Shown in pieces: positions 1 to 10,501 of a stretch of DNA of 64,000 nucleotides. The notes under the pieces are model-generated. The model was not told the origin of the DNA. It ran no database searches and saw nothing but the letters and a program-made list of their open reading frames with translations. Source of the stretch: Adiantum capillus-veneris (Eukaryota > Streptophyta > Polypodiopsida > Polypodiales > Pteridaceae); the NCBI GenBank assembly GCA_014529385.2, contig CM043950.1, forward strand, positions 150,910,945-150,974,944, read 5' to 3'. Numbering within the stretch: the stretch's first letter is position 1; each line of letters starts with the position of its first letter. The translations under genes and the position numbers were made by a program.

Positions 1-16
1 CAGGATGATGGTATAT

Positions 17-473
17 TCATGTACCATCATAAAGAATCTTTTCCAAAGAGAGTGCTTCAGAGTCCTTGACAAGATCTTCATTGTTTGGCCCCTTGGAATT
101 TTGGTTTGTGTTACACTCATGCTTTATGGAACAATACTTACATGGGATAGTTGCCTTTTGCTCTGGTAGATCCTTTGGTAGAAGGCGACTCAAGTAAGGC
201 TTCAAGCGATAGCCGTTTACCTTCCTGGAGTGCTCTTTCCCATTCAAGTCCATAAGTTGATAGTAACTTGAATTGAAAGCCTTCTTGACTATGTATGGCC
301 CCTGCCATCTTGTTTCAAATTTGGCATCAAAACGATTATCGAGTCGATTGTCATACCTTAGCACAAGATCTCCTTCATTGATGCCTTTGTCCTTCAGTTT
401 CTTGTCAAGCTTCTTCTTTGTCTGTGTGGCTTTCCTCTTATAGCACTCGTATGCTGCTTCTCTTTTCCACTCA
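17..473 (-). pseudogene. TE1 integrase C-terminal region
   Basis: The frame ending at 17 carries the post-catalytic integrase segment of Ty3 elements: a basic helix (KRKATQTKKKLDKKLKDKG, read through from 470), then LVLRYDNRL and a TRWQGPYIVKKAF motif. The last corresponds to the GPY/F module that binds DNA during integration. It is one frame out of register with the catalytic core, so a single-base frameshift lies near 471. No chromodomain is visible after the GPY segment, which fits a Tat element rather than a chromovirus. Confidence 0.8.
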
Positions 474-1000
474 AGCTCCAGCTAAGGTAAGAAGTCGATC
501 CATCCATGCTTCTTGATCATCTTGTGCTGATTTGCCATGAAGTCGCATTGTTGGAATGTTTAGTTCAATTGGCTGTAAAGCCTCTTGACCATAGACCAAG
601 TGAAATGGTGTGAACTCCGTGGCTTCCCTATATGTGGTTTGATACGCCCACAAGGCACCATCCAAGAAGTCATCCCACAACTTTGTCTTGTTTTTCACCA
701 TCTTTCTAATGATGCCTGCAATGACACCATTAGCTTTTTCTACCAAACCATTTGATTGGGGATAGTAGGGTGTACTGTGACGATGTAGAATGCGAAGTTC
801 TTCACAGACTTCTGTGAGCAATCCCTTTCTAAACCCTGGACCATTATCAGAAACAATCTCCAAAGGTGTGCCAAATCTACAACAAATGTGAGTGTAGACG
901 AATTTGCTCACTGTCCTCTCATTTACCTTTGCCACACTTTGTGCTTCCACCCACCTAGTCATATAGTCTACAGCCACTAAAATGTAGAGTTCACAATGAG
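471..1000 (-). pseudogene. TE1 integrase catalytic core, N-terminally truncated
   Basis: This is the DDE integrase core that inserts the cDNA. Visible motifs are ILVAVDYMTRWVEA, the second catalytic Asp in IVSDNGPGF, and the third catalytic residue in QSNGLVEKAN. The HHCC zinc-binding region and the stretch holding the first Asp are absent, because the sequence just upstream belongs to the second RNase H in another frame. The protein therefore lacks one catalytic residue and cannot be active. The downstream host-factor-like region (ALWAYQTTYREAT, FHLVYGQEALQPIEL) is typical of plant Ty3 elements. Confidence 0.88.
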
Positions 1001-2450
1001 AAGTGCATCCCCTTTTACCATGAGACGTTGTATACCATGGCCAATGCATATTTTTAAACCATGAAGTAGTGTGTCATATTCTGCTTCATTGTTCCTAGCT
1101 GAACTTGGTAGATTGAACTTCTCTTTCATGACCACCTCTCCACTTGGGTTGAGCAACACTAGCCCTCCCCCTGCTTTTCCTGTGGCTCGACGAAAAGCTC
1201 CATCAAAGAACAAGGTACAAGCATTAGGAATACTTTTTGGTGGTGGCAATGGTAGGGTCTTTACTTCAGGCACCTTAATCTCCTTTACATGCACCCTATA
1301 AGTGAGAATCCCTGCCAATTGTGCACGCACACTATCTTCTACCTTGAAAGAGTATTGAAACTCTTGCAACTCCATGATCCACTTTGAGATCCTAGTACTA
1401 AGATTCATTTGAGATGACACCCAAGGGAACAAATTCTCTGCGATGAGGATTACAAAAGGTTTTGGGAGCAAGTAGGATCTAAACTTCCTTATCGCAAACA
1501 TGAGAGAAAGCATCATGAGTTCTGCCTCCGTGTAGCCTCTCTCTAAAGCATTCATGACCCTACTAGCAAAGTAGATGGGCCGCATCCTGGTACTATAGGG
1601 ATCTTGTTGTAACAAAACTGCTCCAATTGTTTCTTTCCCAGCACTAGAGCTACCAAAGAATGTGTACTCCCAACAAGGAGGCATGAGTGTTGGTAGCTCT
1701 GACAAAATGGCTTTAATGTTACAAAAGTACTCTTCAAGATCATCAGACCATGCAAATTCTACTTGTTGTGTCAACTTTTGCAAAGGGTGAAGTAACTCCG
1801 AGGCTAAGTGAATGAAGCGTGACATATACTTCACCTTTTGAATGAATGAGATGACCTCCTTAAGACTCTTGGGTGATGGTAGCTCAATAAGAGCCTTTGC
1901 CTTTGAAGGATCCACCTCAATGCCTTTATAGGAAACCTTGTGACCGAGCAAGATCACTTCATCCTCACCTATGTGGCACTTGTCGGGGTTGAGTTGACCT
2001 CCCATGTCGTAGAGCTTCTTTAAACCTTCTTCTACCCTTTGTAGATGCAATGATTTTGAGCTATAAATGCAGAAATCATCAATGAACACCCTAATTGACT
2101 TTCCAAAGAATGCTTGAAACACCATGTTCATGAAACGTTGGAATGTTGCAGGAGCATTTGTCAGACCAAATGGCATGACTCTAAAAGCATAACAACCCCA
2201 AGGAGTGATAAACGTTGTTTCCAATTGATCTTCCAATGCGATACCTATTTGAAAGTAGCCTGAGTAGCCGTCACACACAGTGTACTTCTCATGACCAGCT
2301 ACCTCATTTAGTATCTCATCCTGAAATGGGAGGGGAAAGTGATCTCTTTTTGTTGCCTCATTGAGTGGACGGTAATCCACACACACCCTCCACTTTCCGT
2401 TTTTCTTAGGAGTGACAACAACGGGAGAGACCCACTCTGAATTCTCCACT
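977..2450 (-). pseudogene. TE1 reverse transcriptase, RNase H and second RNase H
   Basis: Reverse transcriptase begins with SPVVVTPKKNGKWRVCVDYR, continues with the thumb/palm motif MPFGLTNAPATFQR and has the catalytic box FIDD (usually YVDD/YIDD). A connection and RNase H segment follow (TIGAVLLQQD, IYFASRVMN), degenerate at its acidic sites. After a linker comes a second RNase H starting CTLFFDGAFRRATGKAG, with NNEAEYDTLLHGL, the archaeal-type RNase H known from Tat/Ogre elements. It breaks off after MVKGDALLIVN, where the frame runs into integrase sequence. In the element this enzyme copies genomic RNA into DNA in the particle. About 490 codons are open, the longest intact frame in TE1. 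Confidence 0.9.
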
Positions 2451-2559
2451 GGATAAATGAAACCTGCTGCTAGAAGCTTTCTTACCTCCTTGAGTAAAGC
2501 CTGCTCCTTGATGACTCCTAGCCTTCGTAGCTTCTGAGCCTTTGGTGTGGCCTCTGGCT

Positions 2560-4239
2560 TCAGCTCAGCTTCAGCTCAATTTTGTGTTGAACAACATCTA
2601 CTCCACGCACATCGGTGTAGTCTTTAGCAAAAAGCCTAGGAAATTTCCTTAGCACACATTTGAACTCCTCTCTTTCATCCTTTGTAAGTGTTGTAGATAG
2701 CATACCTTCTAGCATTCTTTCATCTTCCACTTTTTGGTTCTCTTGGGAACCTACCTCCTCCAAACCTTGACAAGAGGTCTCTTGGTTGCTTGGCTTAAAC
2801 CTTACCCCCATGACTTCGATGGAAGACTCCTCTTCAGTAATGCTGCCGCTACTTTCTTCTTATGAAGTGCTATCGGTCCAACCTTCTTCCGTCTCACTTT
2901 GAGATGATTCTTCATGGAGCTCCTCTTGGCGTTGCTCCTTCATGTCAAAAACAACCTTCTTATGATTGTCATTCCTGCAAATTAATTTCCCACTCTCCCA
3001 ATCCTGCAAAGCTCGCATTTTCATTAGCCATGGTCTTCCTAGGATAAATGGATAACCACTTCCCTTGGTCGACATAACATAAAAATCCACCGCTTTCTTA
3101 ATGCCAAAGGCCTCTACAAAGACATTTTTACAAATGCCTACACACCTAGACTTGCTATTGTTTGCCATCTTGACTTTGATTTCAGGTGTCTCATGGATGT
3201 GCATGCCTAGTCTTTGCATGAGTCCCTCTGTCATGATGCAAATTTGTGTACCCCCATCTACTAGACCTTTCCTAACCAATCTTCCTTTGATGTAATAGTC
3301 TAGCACCGGTGTAATGTCCTCATTCATTTCAGCTTGTGCAATTTTTACAACAGGCACACTCTCTTTTATCTTTCTCCTAGTGCTAACTGCCCTTGTTAAA
3401 TCCCTCCTAACTTGTGGACATAATGCAAGAAATTGAGGCCATGAAATATCAGGACCCTTACCTCTCATGTCTTCCAACAAGTTGTACGGAGCCATACCAT
3501 GTGCAAGAGGGAAGTCTTGGAGGTTGATACGATGTCGAGTCCTCTTGGTTTCCTTGGTTTCCTTTGCCTTCTTGCCTTGTCCATGGTCACTCTGTGATGT
3601 GACTCCTTCTTTCTCTTTACCTTTTCCTCGGCCACGCTTAATGCCATTGACTTCCATGTCAACCTCATTTGAATTTGTCACGTCTACCACATGCACATTT
3701 GGATCTGGCAAAGGTGGAACTCCTTCTACCCCTTGTGGAGGTGGTCTTGGTCCATTTGGCCTTTGTAGAAGCCTTGGTTGTTGACCAGCTCCTTCTCTTG
3801 CATTCATCACTGGGTAATTCAAGTTAGGTCTCCCTGGCTCTCCACGGGGCCAAGGACAATTATACATCCCATGTCCAGACTCTCCGCAATTCCAACATTG
3901 CAAGACTCTCCTAGTTCGTGGCTCTCTCTCTTCTGACTTCTTTGCTTGTCCCTTTGGACCTACAGCTTGTGCAAGGTGAATTGACAGGCTGCTTAAAGAT
4001 TCATTTAACTTCTCAATCACTTCAGCCGTTATCTCAGGAAGCTCCCTAGATGTTGATGCTTGTGACTTACCTTTGGGTCTAAGACCTTTTATTGTAACCT
4101 CTCCCCTTAAGCACTTGAGTTTCCTATACTTCTCAGCAGCCGTAGTTTCAGCTGCATCAAAAGTAGCAGGTGCACCCGCCTCAACTTTTACCTTAAGGTC
4201 AGGAAAGAGTCCGGCTATGAACCTCTCCTTCTTTAAAAA
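2560..4239 (-). pseudogene. TE1 gag C-terminus (CCHC knuckle), protease and linker to RT
   Basis: The frame holds a nucleocapsid zinc knuckle, CWNCGESGHGMYNC (C-x2-C-x4-H-x4-C), then a basic, proline-rich stretch. The aspartic protease follows, with an active-site region GLVDGGTQICIMTE (DGG where most retropepsins have DTG/DSG) and the flap-side motif FILGRPWL. The segment 2811-2560 is in the same frame and reads like the acidic linker before RT (FKCVLRKFPRLFAKDYTDVR). One stop (TAA, 2860-2862) interrupts the frame. Near 2560 a short duplicated CTTCAGCTCA unit coincides with the shift out of the RT frame, so replication slippage is the likely cause. Confidence 0.82.
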
Positions 4240-4633
4240 TTATGCACCATCACCAGGGTTAGCAACATTTCGTATCCATAGAGCCCAAAGACGTAGAAAC
4301 TCTTGCTTGTACAAGTAGTAGTCATCTAAGTCTTTTTGCTTATGAGAAACAATGTCTTGCCATAATTTCTGAGTGTTTTGGGGATCAAAGAAGTATTTCT
4401 TGAAACGATTCAAAACTTCCGTGTAATTCCCTTTAACTTCCTCAGGCAAAGAGTCAAACCAAGTGCTAGCATCTTTCCTAAGGACCACCTCAAACATTTC
4501 TACACGTTCTTGATCAGTTACTATCCTCTTGATATGCAAGACATCTTGAAATTCGCTAGAAATAATTCTGCATCCTCTCCAGGCTCTCCAAAGAAAAGAG
4601 GATATCCAGACATTTGGCGTTGGCTCTCCATTG
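4240..4633 (-). pseudogene. TE1 gag N-terminal part
   Basis: The likely gag start is the ATG ending at 4633 (MESQRQMSGYPLFFG); the frame upstream has no other ATG. It contains the gag capsid-like motifs AELFLANF and, in a second frame, VVLRKDASTWFDSLPEEVK followed by LNRFKKYF and LWALWIRNVAN. These match the usual plant Ty3 gag pattern, where A..WF..L precedes a F...F segment. A frameshift around 4540 separates the first 30 codons from the rest, and a TAA at 4240 interrupts it. The start lies about 80 nt downstream of small ORF A'. Confidence 0.75.
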
Positions 4634-4715
4634 AATTGATTTCAAAGTGACGCGTTTTTGTTTTTTCTTTCTTTAAAAGATTTACACAATAATATTTTCT
4701 AAATTGCAATCTATT

Positions 4716-4934
4716 CTACAACAAAATAAAAATATTCACATCAAATGACCTATGATAATCAATAAGAGATAGAATGACAGGGTTTGGTGATGCGAGAATT
4801 TCTCCTACTCTTTGGGCACCAAACATGAATACCATACGTTGTTGAAAATGGATTTTTCTACTAATTGCAATGTTTACTCTAATGTGTGGAGTGAAATGAA
4901 AGGGAAAAACCTGTATTCCTGGGCCATTATCCAT
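4716..4934 (-). CDS. Small ORF A' (72 codons), upstream of gag in TE1
   Basis: An intact ATG-to-TAG frame of 72 codons. I do not recognise the family. Its conserved core is ISRKIHFQQR, then a FG..R segment, a SP.P.I..LIDY segment and a C-terminal SFDV....LL strand. Aligned without gaps to ORF A in the TE4 LTR, I count 41 of 72 identical residues. Where residues agree, codons usually differ at third positions (AGT/AGC, AGA/CGT, ATC/ATA, CAT/CAC, GGT/GGC), so protein sequence rather than DNA is conserved. It lies 21 nt after the stop of ORF B' and just before gag. The function is unknown; a role in translation of gag, RNA packaging or host interaction would be speculation. Confidence 0.7.
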   Translation of the reverse strand: MDNGPGIQVFPFHFTPHIRVNIAISRKIHFQQRMVFMFGAQRVGEILASPNPVILSLIDYHRSFDVNIFILL

Positions 4935-4955
4935 GGTCTATGCATGACCTAATTC

Positions 4956-5168
4956 TTAAAACAAAACAAAAATATAGACGTCCAAACTAAGGTCGTACCT
5001 AATGAGAGGCAAAATAAAAGGATTTACTGATGCGTTTATCTCTACCAACCTAAGAGGACCTAAAATTCTACGAATTACTCGCTGAAATTGCAACTTAGTA
5101 CTAACAATTATGTGTACCTTTTGACTTGCAATGGGAATGAAGGGATCATACAAATTCTCGTGATTCAT
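4956..5168 (-). CDS. Small ORF B' (70 codons), first ORF after the presumed PBS of TE1
   Basis: An intact ATG-to-TAA frame of 70 codons starting about 57 nt after the presumed primer-binding site. Core motifs are VSTKLQFQR, then NPFILPLIRYD and SLDVYIFVLF at the C-terminus. It has the same length as ORF B of TE4 and 46 of 70 identical residues, with most identical residues encoded by different synonymous codons. It also resembles A' (S-K-x-x-FQ, FG/LG..R, P..I.PLI.Y, S.DV), so A and B look like an old duplication. In TE1, B' precedes A', the reverse of TE4. No known domain is recognised; no signal peptide or clear membrane helix is seen. Confidence 0.7.
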   Translation of the reverse strand: MNHENLYDPFIPIASQKVHIIVSTKLQFQRVIRRILGPLRLVEINASVNPFILPLIRYDLSLDVYIFVLF

Positions 5169-5224
5169 GCAAGCTACTTGATTATGCTAAAGGTTGAGCC
5201 TTCACAAAACATACACAAGCCTTT

Positions 5225-5241
5225 CCTCAGTGGGGGCACCA
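5225..5241 (-). other. Presumed primer-binding site of TE1
   Basis: On the minus strand this reads TGGTGCCCCCACTGAGG and begins with the TGG expected opposite a tRNA 3' CCA. It follows a TG..CA-type LTR edge (CCTCA, then AAT). Its layout recalls the TGGCGCCCACCGTGGGG sites of plant Tat elements and the PBS of TE5. The exact tRNA is not identified. Confidence 0.5.
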
Positions 5242-5244
5242 ATT

Positions 5245-5503
5245 TGAGGCGGTCCGGGGCGGGCAACAAGAAGAGCAACCTCTAGACACCCTTCAAGGCT
5301 CCCGTGCTGCTCAATGGGGCTGGGGCACAACACAACACAAACCAAAACAACAAATCCACAGCCAAATCCCAACTACACAAGGGGAACCACCTAGTTTAAG
5401 AGCGAACTAGGACGCAAAAGAGGAGAATCGTTAGAGCAACCCACAAACAAGCAAGGAATTTACACTAACCCTAACACCAATGGAACACTCTCACACACTA
5501 AAA

Positions 5504-5569
<66 letters not shown>

Positions 5570-5640
5570 TGCTCGGGCTGCTTTGAAGTGTATCGTTAAT
5601 GATCAAGCAAACATAAATATATATATGTAAGAAAGAGAGA
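5245..5640 (-). repeat. Inner part of the TE1 5' LTR
   Basis: The stretch outside the presumed PBS starts TGAGGCGG on the plus strand, that is, ends in CCGCCTCA on the element strand. It includes a long (GA)n tract and a TATA-like TATATATATTTATG near 5605-5620 on the minus strand. No second LTR copy is in the window, so the far boundary is not known. Confidence 0.4.
5507..5565. repeat. (GA)n microsatellite
   Basis: A perfect dinucleotide run of about 29 units within the presumed TE1 LTR. Confidence 0.97.
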
Positions 5641-6680
5641 GAAGGGGGAAGGGGGTGCTTGTTGCACTAATGCCTTCTTACAAATCTGTCATGACCCATC
5701 AAGGTGAGATTAGTATTTGTTCAACATAGCCTGAGTAAATTACACCACAACACATCACAAGAAAAAATCCACCCCAATCACTGTCTTAAGGCCAGGGGAG
5801 TCCTCTCCACCCTTTCGCCCTCTTACAACATGTGGGATTTATGGCTAAATTGATAACAATACCCGGAGACAAGCTATCAAGAACTTAAATAAAACACCAA
5901 GACACTTACACATCATTATTGTCCATGACTTCACGTTGGAAGGGAGACAAGGTATCCATGCTTAGTCCAAATTCACCCTCCTTGATTCAGCAAATGTTGG
6001 CCTTCCATAGTGCATGTATGCATGCCACCTACCCTTGACCTTATTTGGTAGGTCTATAATTGAAGATATTGTTGAGATCATGATATAAGTGAATAGTACA
6101 ACTAAGAAAATCAAATATTGAGGGGTCTAAAAAATATGTACATGTCAAATATAAATAATATAAGTGGAAAAAATATAAAGGGGTCAAAAGAAATCTTTCT
6201 CATTATGAGGCTACCATAAAAAGATAAATATTTTTGGTGTTCTATTTTTTTTAAAAAAAAACAAAATAGATGTAGGAAGGGAAAAAATCACAATAGTGAA
6301 AAAATATACATATAAATAAAACTAGTTTTTTTGGATTTTTGTTGGGGTGGAGTTACACCAAATATAAGAGAAGCTTACATGAAAATATTTCTATATGGAA
6401 TAAAGAGTATGAAAAATGGTAAGAAAAATTGTGGTAATGGTGAGGCAATGTACAGAGCATAAATAACACACACCTAGGTAGAAATATTTAAATAAATACC
6501 AAAATAATTATGAAAAAATCTTTTATTTAGGCCCTATATACAAAGAAATATTTACATACGCATGGGCCATAATATACTTATATTTTTTATATTTTTTATA
6601 TTTTTGGCTCAACTAGCCCAATGACTAGCTAATTGAGGGTTTTTTATTTCAATAAGGAGATATGTGAAAAGTCCCCTAAC
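5641..6680. other. AT-rich intergenic stretch, no gene seen
   Basis: No convincing reading frame or repeat pair was seen. It probably contains the outer part of the TE1 LTR followed by old sequence rich in A/T runs. The copia remnant TE2 begins to be recognisable just beyond it. Confidence 0.6.
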
Positions 6681-6769
6681 TCACACGCACCTATATACAG
6701 TGAAAGGGTGAGGGTAACCACAGTGTTTGAGTGATTTGATAGGGTGAGATAACTCACTATGGCAATTAC

Positions 6770-8024
6770 AGAGAGCCGAAAAACGGCTATCACTACCCAC
6801 TGCAGACGCATATGGAATCTTATCCATTTCAGCCTGTTCTTCCTCAGACACAGGACAATCTTGTTTGCTAAGTTTCACATATGGTGGCAATGGAACACTC
6901 AATGCCTTTCCCTTCTCCATATTGAAACGTTGCAAAACCTTGTCAATATACTCTGTTTGAGATAACCAAATCAACTTCTTTGATCTGTCTCTCTCAATGC
7001 GCATACCAAGTATATGACTTGCCTCACCCATGTCTTTCATGTCAAACGATTTTGCCATCTTTGACTTCAAAGCTGAAATTTCTTCCAAGTGCTTGCTAGC
7101 AATCAACATGTCATCCACATACAAAATAAGGATCAGCCAACTACCATCCTTAGCCTTCTTTGTATATAGACAGTGATCGAACTCACTACGTTTGTAGCCT
7201 TGAGAAAGCATAAACTTGTGGAATTTATGGTACCATGCCCTCGGTGATTGTTTTAATCCATAAAAACTCTTTAACAACTGGGATACCCAATCTTCCTTGC
7301 CTTTCTCAACAAACCCTTCTGGCTGCTGCATGTAAATTTCCACATCTAAATCACCATGCAAGAATGCTGTCTTGACATCCATTTGGTGCAGCACCAAATC
7401 TAATATGGCAACCAATGCAAGCAAGCATCTCAATGTAGTCATCTTGACCACTGGAGAGAATACTTCATCAAAGTCAATGCCTTGTTCTTGCTTAAAGCCC
7501 TTGGCAACAAGCCTTGCTTTGTACTTAGGCTGACTATCATGAGCGGTGATCTTATACCTGTAAACCCATTTACAAGGTAGATCCTTTTTGCCATGTGGTA
7601 ATTTAACTAGCTTCCATGTCTTGTTTTTATGCAGAGCTGTCATCTCTGACTGCATGGCCAATTGCCAATTCCCGGAGGCCTTCATTTGCATTGCTTCCTT
7701 GTAACATGAAGGATCATTGCAATCAGTCAACATGACATAGTTCATAGATGGAACAAACCTATCAGGAGGTCGCGTGACACGTCCAGATCTACGCACAATA
7801 GGTGGCTCAGGCTCAACCACAACCTGTGGTTCCAATTTATCCTATCCTTGCTCCTCTTGAGCCCTGACATTTTGTCTTGCATGTGCAAGCCCATCTTCTT
7901 GGAAGACAACTCTTCTAATCTCCTCAACCCTCTCTGGTTTAGAATGATATTTGGATTCATTAAAGTGAACATCATTGCTGCGGACAACCTTTCTGGATTC
8001 GGGATCCCAAAGTATGTACCCCAT
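6770..8024 (-). pseudogene. TE2 integrase tail, linker and copia reverse transcriptase
   Basis: The frame opens with the end of the integrase (GYILWDPESRKVVRSNDVHF), continues through a proline-rich linker (RRSGRVTRPPDRFVPS) and into RT: NKTWKLVKLPHGKK, CKWVYRYK, QKYKARLVAKGF-type motif, DVKTAFLHGDL, SFYGLKQSPRAWY and the catalytic ILYVDDMLIA. It then reaches MGEASHILGMRIERDR and SVPLPPY before breaking off. RNase H is absent. One in-frame TAG (7842-7844) separates the integrase tail from RT. Copia pol makes cDNA in cytoplasmic particles; here the truncation removes the enzyme's end. Confidence 0.92.
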
Positions 8025-8079
8025 CTCACCAGAATTACCATAGCCTAGAAAGATGCACTCTTTGCCACAAAGAAACGTT

Positions 8080-9402
8080 CGGCTGCTCGGTTACATTGAT
8101 TACATTTTTAGAGACATTTGATACATAAATCATGTAAAGTCCTCCAGACTTTACTCCATGTGCTACTGTCATAGAACCCTTGGATATCTTCCACATGTTC
8201 TGTCCAAAAGTGGTGACGTAGCCAGCATCATCAAGTAAACCTATGCTGATCAAGCTCTTTGTAATTGCGGGAACATGTCTCACATTCTTCAGTGTGAAAG
8301 AAGAGCCATTCTGAAACTTCAATTGAACATCTCCAACACCTAAGATCTCACATGTCTGCCCATTGCCTAGCCGAACATGATCTTTAGTGGTCACATAAGA
8401 AGTAAACCACTCCTTGTTTGGAGACACATGAAGTGATGCCCCTGAGTCTATAATCCAGTCACTCAGTGCATTTCCATCAAATGCTGTAAGAAGAGCTGAG
8501 TCCATTGTATTCTTCAAGAAGTAGATGTCTCTTGACACTAGACTGTCATCCTCTGCAACAGTGTTTGTCACATTTATTTCTTGAATCTTCACTGAGGACT
8601 TGTTCTTCTCACCATGGTCTTCAGCTTTCTCTTTGCCTTTTTCTACTTTCCATTCTCTGCAGTCTCTTTTCATGTGACCCTTCTTGCCACAATGGTAGCA
8701 TTCTATGTCACTCTTGCCTTTAGCACTTCGGGACTTGCTACGAGACTGATTCCTCTTTCCACCTTTGTACTTTTCTTTGGTCCTTCCCCTGACAACTAAG
8801 ACTGTTCCTTTGCCTTTGTCCATTGTCTTTCTATTGGTTTCTTCAGTAAGCAGACTTCCTTCTACACCTGCTATGTTCAAACCATCTGGAGGTGCAGAAT
8901 TACTCAAAGCTGTGCGAAAAGTGTCCCAACTTTTCGGCAATGTGATCAACAGAAACATAGCTCTAACAGGTTCATCAAACTTGACACCGTGAGCTGACAA
9001 TTGACTATAGATTGTGTTGAATTCATTCAGATGATTGGACATAGGTGTCCCTTCTTTCATCTTCAAGTCAACAAGCTTCTTAAGCGAGTATACCTGTGAA
9101 GCTGCACTCTGCTTCTCATAAAGATCACTCAACTTTAACCATGCTTGATAAGCCGACATCTCGTCTGCTACATTGAAGTAAACGCTTTCTGCCATAGTCA
9201 GCATAATGGTAGAAAGTGCCAATTCATCCATTTCGCTCCATTCATCTTCGTCCATATCTTCTGGTTTTATCCCCTTGAGCTTTATAGGTTTTATCTGCTT
9301 CTTTTGTACCAACACATGCCAAATCTGCTTCTTCCACAATGGGAAATTGGTTCCATCCAGCTTCTTGATATTGTAAAGAGCAGTGTCCTGTGATCCAGCC
9401 AT
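8080..9402 (-). pseudogene. TE2 gag-protease with pre-integrase segment
   Basis: The ATG at 9402 starts MAGSQDTALYNIKKLDGTNF, the usual copia gag opening (L.G.NF..WK). Downstream are LYEKQSAASQVYSLKKLVDLK, a CCHC knuckle CYHCGKKGHMKRDC, and the aspartic protease motif WIIDSGASLHV with VRLGNGQ and LKNVRHVP. Translation then reaches the GAG-pre-integrase segment (VSLW) and jumps directly into the far end of the integrase. The catalytic DDE core, normally several hundred codons, is gone and the frame shifts. Gag and protease themselves are uninterrupted for about 430 codons, so a Gag protein could still be made if transcribed. Confidence 0.9.
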
Positions 9403-10485
9403 AGCTACGCTTCATAGTGGTTTACTTTCCTGGGAAAAATTCGACAAAGTTTCCCCTGTAAACTGACCTCTGAACCAATATCATCTTGTCAAATGAACCA
9501 AGAAAGCTTTAGATTCTGCATAAATTTCGGCAGAGTCTCCTTTGTAAAATGGCTCTGGTGTACTCAAAAAACAGACCAAAAAACAACTCAAAAAACACTG
9601 TCTCTCTAAAACTATAAGCTGCGGGTAAACCTGTCTTGCACCTGTACTGTCTCTCACTGTCCTGTCACTATCCTGTAAGCATAGACTGTGACAATGCCTC
9701 AACGGCAGTAAAACAAAGATGCAATCCCAACTGTCTAACTCACAGTCAATACATCCTAGTTGCCTATCTAAGGGTGCTCGAGGGATCGCTCCAAGACCTG
9801 TATCACCGAAAGGATCTCAACATTCGAGAATCCCCTAGCTTAATAAAACCTCACTCGACCCTCAACAAAGGCTGCAGTAAATCTGACAGTACATAGACTT
9901 CCCACAAAGTCATACATCCACAAATTTCCCACTATATGCTGTAACCACTGCGGCGGTTGTTTGCTGCTTGACTCACGGCCAACAAACCCTCAACAAACAT
10001 ACATCATCTCTGACAATACATCCCATGTGGAAGTACTTGCAATGTTAGGATGAAATCTGGAATATCAAGCAGCAAACACAAGCTACCTGATGAACTAGTG
10101 GATGTCGCCTACAGTCTGTGTGTAGATGCGCCTGTGTCGTATGTGACACGCCTCCAAGAACTGTGAGCCGTCTTTCGATGTGTAGACAGCCACAAATCAA
10201 CACTCTGGGAGTGTCGATATCCTCAGCACCTGCAGTCGTAGGCCAAAAACCCCCAATTTGCAGAGCCGGATCTGCACCCGTCGAGACCACGTAGTCGAAA
10301 ATGGCCTGCGCAGACCTTTGTCAAAGCCGAACGGTGGCCGAGATGACCTCAGAATGAAATTCTGAGCACACCAAGTCCTACAGGCTTTCCCACAAGATTT
10401 GGGGCCGTGTCTTTGCCTGTCGAATTTCACTCCAATCTGAGTTGGTGACTCTAGCCTCCTGCAGTGCTGCCCCGAGCCTCGATCT
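9403..10485 (-). other. TE2 leader between primer-binding site and gag
   Basis: About 1.1 kb without a supported gene. It is unusually long for a copia leader. It contains a short imperfect duplication (ACAAAGTTTCCCCTGTAAA and a related copy about 100 nt away, near 9445 and 9530). No coding similarity was recognised. Confidence 0.5.
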
Positions 10486-10499
10486 GAGCTCTGATACCA
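10486..10499 (-). other. TE2 primer-binding site (initiator tRNA-Met type)
   Basis: The element strand reads TGGTATCAGAGCTC, the complement of the 3' end of plant initiator tRNA-Met and standard for Ty1/copia. It is two bases away from the LTR end. Confidence 0.9.
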
Positions 10500-10501
10500 G
10501 T

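Larger units (their letters stand above)
1..5640 (-). mobile_element. TE1: Tat-like Ty3/gypsy LTR retrotransposon, left end outside window
   Basis: Read on the minus strand the order is part of an LTR, primer-binding site, small ORFs B' and A', gag, protease, RT, RNase H, a second RNase H, integrase core and integrase C-terminus. The 3' LTR lies before position 1. A second (archaeal-type) RNase H after the RT-RNase H unit is the hallmark of the plant Tat/Ogre group. The element is defective: stops in gag-pro, a frameshift near 2560, a deletion at about 985-1000 joining the second RNase H to the middle of the integrase, and a frameshift near 471. The LTR edge at 5245 is inferred from the PBS. 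The outer LTR end cannot be fixed because only one LTR is present; 5640 is a minimum that includes a TATA-like stretch. Confidence 0.85.

Noticed and set aside
1071-1301. Plus-strand ORFs within the TE1, TE2 and TE7 coding regions
   Set aside because: They overlap well-identified minus-strand pol or gag sequence and show no protein motif of their own.
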